A stretch of DNA of 64,000 nucleotides from Rhinopomastus cyanomelas (lineage: Eukaryota > Chordata > Aves > Bucerotiformes > Rhinopomastidae): assembly GCA_013400115.1 (NCBI GenBank), contig VXBP01002536.1:372001-436000 (forward strand), given 5' to 3'. Made by a program: the position numbers and the translations under genes. The notes under the pieces were generated by a model. The model saw only the letters and a program-made list of their open reading frames with translations. It ran no database searches and had not been told where the DNA came from. Shown here one piece after another: positions 59,401 to 64,000 of the stretch (positions are counted from its first letter, which is position 1; each line of letters starts with the position of its first letter).

Positions 59401-62400
59401 AAACATTAAGAGAAGGAGAGACATGCCAAGGTGCAGAAATGTAAAAGGGCAGTAAGAGGAAGAAGGCTTATTAGCTAAGAGAAAGTAACTGAAAAGCAGT
59501 CATTTGTATGGGGTTTTTTATATGGCCTTATATTCACTGGGGGAACCCTACTCTCTAATTTATCCAGAATACACTGGCTGGGATTTGAGAAAGATAAGGA
59601 AGGGTGGTTAATTACTGTTTTCCATTTCACCCTCCCAAAACCTGAGGGAACAAACCCCCTAGGACATGTGCACAACTGCATTTTGGACACCCGTTTGTAA
59701 ATCTTACCATGAAGTAGGTGTGTAAGGTTACTGACCCTGAAAGCTGGGACATAAAGCTTTGAATTCCTTGTTAAGTGTTTTGACAATGAAATCTCCTTTA
59801 CTTGACTTAAGATATCAAAGAAAGCTTATGGCTATTTCCCTGCCAGCGTGTCAGACACTGCATTGATATATATTCACATACGTGGTAACTTTCTGTCATG
59901 CTAAATGTAGAGGCTTCCAAAATGAACATGGAAGTTCTTACTCCATGTATTCCCTAAAGCTTCGCAAATGCTCCACTACCACTCCTGACAGAAATTCAGG
60001 CTCCTGCGAGGCTGTGCTTTCAGAAGAGTTTTGGTGTGGTGTGATTCTTTATGTGAGTGTTCACCTTTTCATCAGACCATCCCACACCTGCAACAAAAGC
60101 CAAGACTAACGTGCAGAGCCCTCCTGATCCAGGGAAGCCAAAGTAGATGCTGCCAAAAACTGCAAACATGGACAGCCCAAGTACAAAACACGATCTTTTC
60201 CATGCCAGAGGTGCCTGCAGCCAAGAAAAGAAACAAGCCAGAAAAATGTAAATTGCATTTAGAAATGAAGGAAAAACGTGACTTCTGTTAATTTTGCAAG
60301 TAACAATTTGAAAATAAAAATTGCCATCAGCCTTGTGAAAGAATCAAAGCTTTCAAGTGAGACTTGGACTGCTCAGTTGAGTTGAAGGGATTTTGGGTTT
60401 TTTTTCATTAATTGCTGATTTTGGAAATTTAATATTTTTCCTCTGCCCATCCAAAATCTTAGGCTTTTTATAGCACACGGAACAGGATGTACTGTTCTAA
60501 TAGCCTTGCTTCAACTCTGTCATAACAGGATTTTCTGCCTGTGCAGTCAAGTACCAGAACAGATTATCCACAGAGAGACAAAATCCTGCATCAGGAAGGA
60601 CTGTGAGCTCATACACTGTTATTGGTGCCTCACAACCTGGAAACTGTTAGTGCTCTATACAGCTTCCCCCAAAGCAGCTTCACATGAAGCTTGGAAAGAA
60701 GTCATTTTAAAGCATACATTTCTTAGCAAAGAATTTGTATTTTATAAAAAGTTGGGTGTATTCTTTTTATTCGTTCAGTTGGGGTTTTTGACTGTGTTTT
60801 TACCTGATCATGGCTTGGGAAATAACGAACAAACATCCCCAGAATCACTCCAGTTGCTATGCCAACAGCAACCTCCAGCACTCCACGGAACACATTGTAC
60901 AGAGTAGAACCTTTTTGACAAAAGAAAAACAGGTTCAGTAAGCCACACACAGACCCGTCCCACAAAACCACACTTCAGACTTACAAGGATGATTCCAGGA
61001 CAGTGACACCTTTACATTACTTGGGGGCAAAAGGGTTCAGGGTAGAATCTATAGATCTGAAAGAACTGGGTGCTACAACTTTCTCTCTCCAAAAGCTTAT
61101 GGCAAGAAAGTGCGCTGAAGAAGCTAAAGAGAGTGCCACTGCGAGGACATTACCAAACTCAGGGAAATTTGCAAGCATTATGTCAGGCATGCAGGAACCC
61201 TCAACTTAGGATCAGACAATGTTACACCAAGACTGTTGATCGTGGATGATTTCCATCTCAATCTTCAAGTCCATACGTGAACTTTATAAGAAGAGGTCAT
61301 TAAAAGTTACAGACCACTCAGTCATAACAGAGCACACACACTTCAAATTATCATTGTTTGTTCTGGATTTCACCATGTACAGATTAACCAGCATACCAGA
61401 AGAGAAGGCCATCCCAAGGCAAGTGTTGAAGCCTGTGATAGCTGCAATGTCATCAATGCTGCCAGCTGCCATGAGCAAAGTTGGAACTCCTTTCTCTACC
61501 CCATATCCCCCAGCTTGTAAAATCAGCATTGAGGGAACCACCACAGCAGGGGAGACTGCACCTAGAACAAATCTGAAAACACATAGATTGAGCCTCAATT
61601 AAAAAGAAAGCACTGAACTAAAAAACCTCACAATGTTCTGTCCCAAATTCTTTTAAGGAATAAAAAAGCAGACCTCTGCAAAAGCTGTTTTCCTTGCTTT
61701 TCTCTGTTAATTACAAGCAGGGATATTTCTACACAGATTTGCAATCACCTCTTCCTTCCTGCCCAACCCAACGACATGAAGAGGGGCTCCACAGGCTAAA
61801 ACTTGAGTCTACACTGCAGGCCAGTTATGCTCTCTGATACATCTTTCGCTTATCCCATTTAGGAACCCTGTCTAAACATGCTTATGAGTCAGTAGTCCAG
61901 TTCCTTCTCATAACTTTCTGTATGTGGTAGAGGAGAAGAATTTTATCCATCCATGGGTCCAGGCCATGTCCATGTTTAGACAGAGCTAGATGGAAAAGGT
62001 TTCCTCTTCAAGCATATATATATATATATTCAGACTATAACGTGTCATATCCTTATCCTAGACTTGTGACGGGAACACTGTTCTACATGCACCTCTGTAC
62101 AAGGAATTGCAATTCCAGCATGAAGATTCTCCAAATTGTGGTATCTTTTTCTGTCCCTAAAAGTCCCCTGTGTTGTGGCTAAAGATGAGGGATTGCACCA
62201 TACTTCTTTCTTCTTCAAGTGCTCAGATGACAAACCACAGAAGAGTAATGATGCTGGTACTCTTCCACAGCCTAGCAATGTGACCTTTAAATTAGGCACA
62301 GAGCCAGACGTAAATGGTAAGTAAACAACTACAGAGGCTAAGCACAGCTTCGCAACAGGCATTAAACAGAGGTCCCTGCTCAGAGAGAACTAACTGCACT

Positions 62401-62606
62401 TCGATCATTTAACTGTAGTGTGAAAACAGGCTGAAATCATAAAACCTTTGTCATACAGGAGAAAAGAGAGTATGTTACCCTAATATAAATCCCCATTGCC
62501 ATGGCAAATGCATGAACAAGTAGGCGAGAACAGCAGCTGTGCATGTTTCCGAGGTGCATGGTCCAAAAGAAAGCCGTAAGCAGACAGCTTTGAGCTTCCT
62601 AAGAGC
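56177..62606 (-). CDS. SLC9B2: SLC9B2 (NHA2) sodium/proton antiporter, C-terminal 350 residues, partial
   Basis: A cation/proton antiporter of the CPA2/NhaA-like branch that exchanges Na+ or Li+ for H+ at plasma, endolysosomal or mitochondrial membranes. Seven exons are present: 62479-62606, 61397-61572, 60804-60910, 60065-60214, 57737-57845, 57413-57549 and 56177-56422. They sum to 1053 nt with matching phases. The paired aspartates of the ion site are in GSIDDIAAITGF. The stretch before them (FVLGAVSPAVVVPSM), the conserved Arg in VVRIIVTF and the Lys in PKATVQ are retained. Several hydrophobic helices are visible. The cytosolic tail is acidic (KEDEEGASSEVGEEAEACEP). It resembles human NHA2 more than the sperm-type SLC9B1. 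The upstream exons, for the N-terminus and first helices, are beyond 64000; none were found at 62607-64000. Confidence 0.95.
57413..57549 (-). CDS. SLC9B2: SLC9B2 exon (LCVATLGI...PKATVQ)
   Basis: 137 nt after a TTGCAG acceptor. It includes the conserved Arg in VVRIIVTF and ends WIPKATVQ before GTAAGT. The intron before it, in transcript order, is only 187 nt. Confidence 0.96.
57737..57845 (-). CDS. SLC9B2: SLC9B2 exon (KEVEKIVAVAW...RPETV)
   Basis: 109 nt, encoding KEVEKIVAVAWTIFQPFLFG and GAEVSVASLRPETV plus one base of Gly. The donor is GTAAGG. Confidence 0.96.
57885..58045 (+). mobile_element. Two CR1 3' tails in SLC9B2 intron
   Basis: The first tail reads 'aaaactggatgatcctgtgg' and ends near 57957. 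The second reads 'ggcagggggattggactgga' and ends 'aatgattctatgatc'. Both are sense on the plus strand, antisense to SLC9B2. Confidence 0.85.
60065..60214 (-). CDS. SLC9B2: SLC9B2 exon (APLAWKR...GWSDEK)
   Basis: 150 nt and in frame at both ends, encoding APLAWKRSCFVLGLSMFAVF, the GFPGSGGLCTLV helix and GVGWSDEK. The acceptor is GGCTGCAG. Confidence 0.95.
60804..60910 (-). CDS. SLC9B2: SLC9B2 exon (GSTLYNV...YFPSHDQ)
   Basis: 107 nt. It completes Gly, then encodes STLYNVFRGVLEVAVG and ends MFVRYFPSHDQ before GTAAAA. It forms one membrane helix. Confidence 0.94.
61397..61572 (-). CDS. SLC9B2: SLC9B2 exon with the ion-binding Asp-Asp
   Basis: 176 nt, starting FVLGAVSPAVVVPSM and ending CLGMAFSS plus one base. 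It includes GYGVEKGVPTLLMAAGS and the Asp-Asp pair of the transport site. The donor is G/GTATGC. Confidence 0.96.
62479..62606 (-). CDS. SLC9B2: SLC9B2 exon (ALRKLKAV...WQWGFIL)
   Basis: 128 nt between a TCACAG acceptor and a GG/GTAACA donor, entering in phase 0 and leaving in phase 2. It encodes ALRKLKAVCLRLSFGPCTSE and ends LPWQWGFIL. No open frame of 60 residues or more covers it, so it was found by reading for similarity to human 'LPWQWGFILG'. It is the first SLC9B2 exon inside the window. Confidence 0.9.
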
Positions 62607-63794
62607 CTGTGATACACAAAGCACATTCAGACAACAGTGTCAGTACCCTTGGCTTTGTATCAAGAAAATACTTTAATGACGTGACACAATTTATTGAAAG
62701 AATCCCTTCTGAGCTGCAGCACAGGCTGTGGCAGCTTTACACTGCCTGAGCCAGAGATAGGCTCAACTGCATCCGAATGTGGATATGAAATTCCAAGTGT
62801 GACAGTGAAACCTGCTGAATCTCGGTGCGATGAGGTTCCTGCATGTCACAGGAATGAGTGGCAGAAAAACTTCTGGCTTCTTATGCAAAACTGAATGTGA
62901 GAGCAAACTGAATGTGAGAGGCTGAACTACCTGCACGCATCCTCAACACAGCTGGCTTACCCAGTTACTAGAGATCATTTGCTCCATCCATAAATCCATC
63001 TCCAAATCCATGAACAAATCATGATGAGGGGTAGAACTGCATAAACTCAGAACAAGGAGCCAAGTGTCTCTTTCAGCTGTCTCTCACTTGACATGCAAAG
63101 CAGATTAAGTTCCACTTGGCTCAGCAAATGCTATTAAAAATTTCTCTAAACCAGAACATTTACTTGCAACAACTGCCTTGAATAGTTAGTCACAAACATG
63201 GCTGTGCTAGGACAGGTCTCTAATTTTGACATGGAAAGAAATCAATGAGTTGCCGATTTTACCAGCACAGTTTCTCCCAGCTCAATTAGGGCTGAGAATT
63301 ACCAGAGCAACTGATACCTTTTTCTTCACAGCTGCAGTTAGACGAGGAACCAACTGTAACTGCACAGCCTTCCTACATACAGAGTCCAAATGACAGGTTT
63401 GATTGCCACATGAGGGAAGAATGAGGTGAAGATTAAGTTCTCTTGGCGAAAGAAGTTGTGGAATAGAAAGAAAAGCATTCTCACAGAACTGGGCATCCAA
63501 GCTGTGTGTAACAACACTCAGTTCATACTCGGATGAGCTTTGGCACCTTAGAAAAAAGATGCCCATTATCTAGGAGACCAAGGCGTGCTTTAGGAATGAC
63601 AGACTCATCTTTTTCTGAATATCTGAAGCATTGGCAACTCTAGTTTTTCCTGATAAAGAAAACTTACTTCTTAAAAGTCTGGAAGTTTGGAATAATTGCC
63701 TTATGAAAAAAAGACTGAAAAAAGTGGACAAAAAGTTTGGGCAAAAACTTTGGACAAAAGAAGGCTACATGGGGATGTAATTACTGTCTATAAT
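62607..63794 (-). other. SLC9B2 intron (partial)
   Basis: Non-coding. I looked on the minus strand for the preceding SLC9B2 exon (human 'RAGLGLD' region) and did not find it. An AT repeat at 62014-62030 lies in the neighbouring intron. Confidence 0.7.
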
Positions 63795-64000
63795 ACATGA
63801 GGGCTGGGTGTCAAGAAGAAAGGAATTCTCCCTTTTCAACTGTGACAGACAGGACAAAGGGTAATGGACACAAGCTTGACAAAGGAAGTTTCACCCCAAT
63901 ATGAGGAAAATCTTTACACTCAAGATTATTAAATATTGTGACAGGTTGCCCAGGGAAGTTGTGGAGTCCCGTTCTCTGGAGATGTTTCAGATCTGGCTGG
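63795..64000 (+). mobile_element. CR1 LINE fragment, runs off the window
   Basis: A diverged sense CR1: 'caggacaaagggtaatggac', 'aatatgaggaaaatctttac' and 'caggttgcccagggaagttg'. The 3' end lies beyond 64000. Confidence 0.85.

Noticed and set aside
62014..62030. AT dinucleotide repeat
   Set aside because: Short intronic microsatellite with no further structure.

Overview
This is a stretch of a vertebrate nuclear genome, almost certainly from a bird. The evidence is intron-rich genes with canonical GT-AG splice sites, two CpG-island promoters, AT-rich non-coding DNA, and many CR1 LINE fragments with the avian 3' end ('ggacctcaaaagatcatctagtccaa' type) and no Alu, B or L1 elements. No species can be named from the sequence alone. 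There are two single-base N gaps, at 30956 and 40282. There is no prokaryotic, CRISPR or viral content.

Three conserved genes are present, in the order known from human 4q24 and its avian counterpart. UBE2D3 (E2 ubiquitin-conjugating enzyme) is on the minus strand, with all seven coding exons between 8970 and 30683. They splice to an intact 147-residue protein, and its first exon sits in a CpG island at about 29.8-31.3 kb. CISD2 (CDGSH iron-sulfur protein of ER and mitochondrial outer membrane) is on the plus strand, with three coding exons at 44228-50407, a 134-residue protein and its own CpG island at about 43.8-44.5 kb. SLC9B2 (NHA2 sodium/proton antiporter) is on the minus strand. Its last seven coding exons (56177-62606) give the C-terminal 350 residues, and the N-terminal part lies beyond the right edge.

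Region by region: 1 to about 8.1 kb is intergenic DNA and the possible 3' UTR of UBE2D3, with CR1 remnants. 9.0-30.7 kb is UBE2D3, including a 14.7-kb first intron and an 84-nt intron. About 31.3-43.8 kb separates the two head-to-head promoters and holds a large sense CR1 remnant at 33.0-33.9 kb and a composite repeat at 40.2-40.6 kb. 44-50.7 kb is CISD2. 50.7-56.2 kb is gene-poor. 56.2-62.6 kb is SLC9B2, and 63.8-64 kb is another CR1 that runs off the window.

The genes do not form a pathway. The most notable extras are these. A second, duplicated UBE2D3 terminal coding exon (10170-10219) would change the last residues of the enzyme. A perfect minus-strand splice donor inside the CISD2 CpG island suggests a distal UBE2D3 first exon and a shared bidirectional promoter. 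A short GGGGCC hexamer tract lies in that same island. A TISU/YY1-like element lies in UBE2D3 intron 1. I found no previously undescribed defence or mobile system here.
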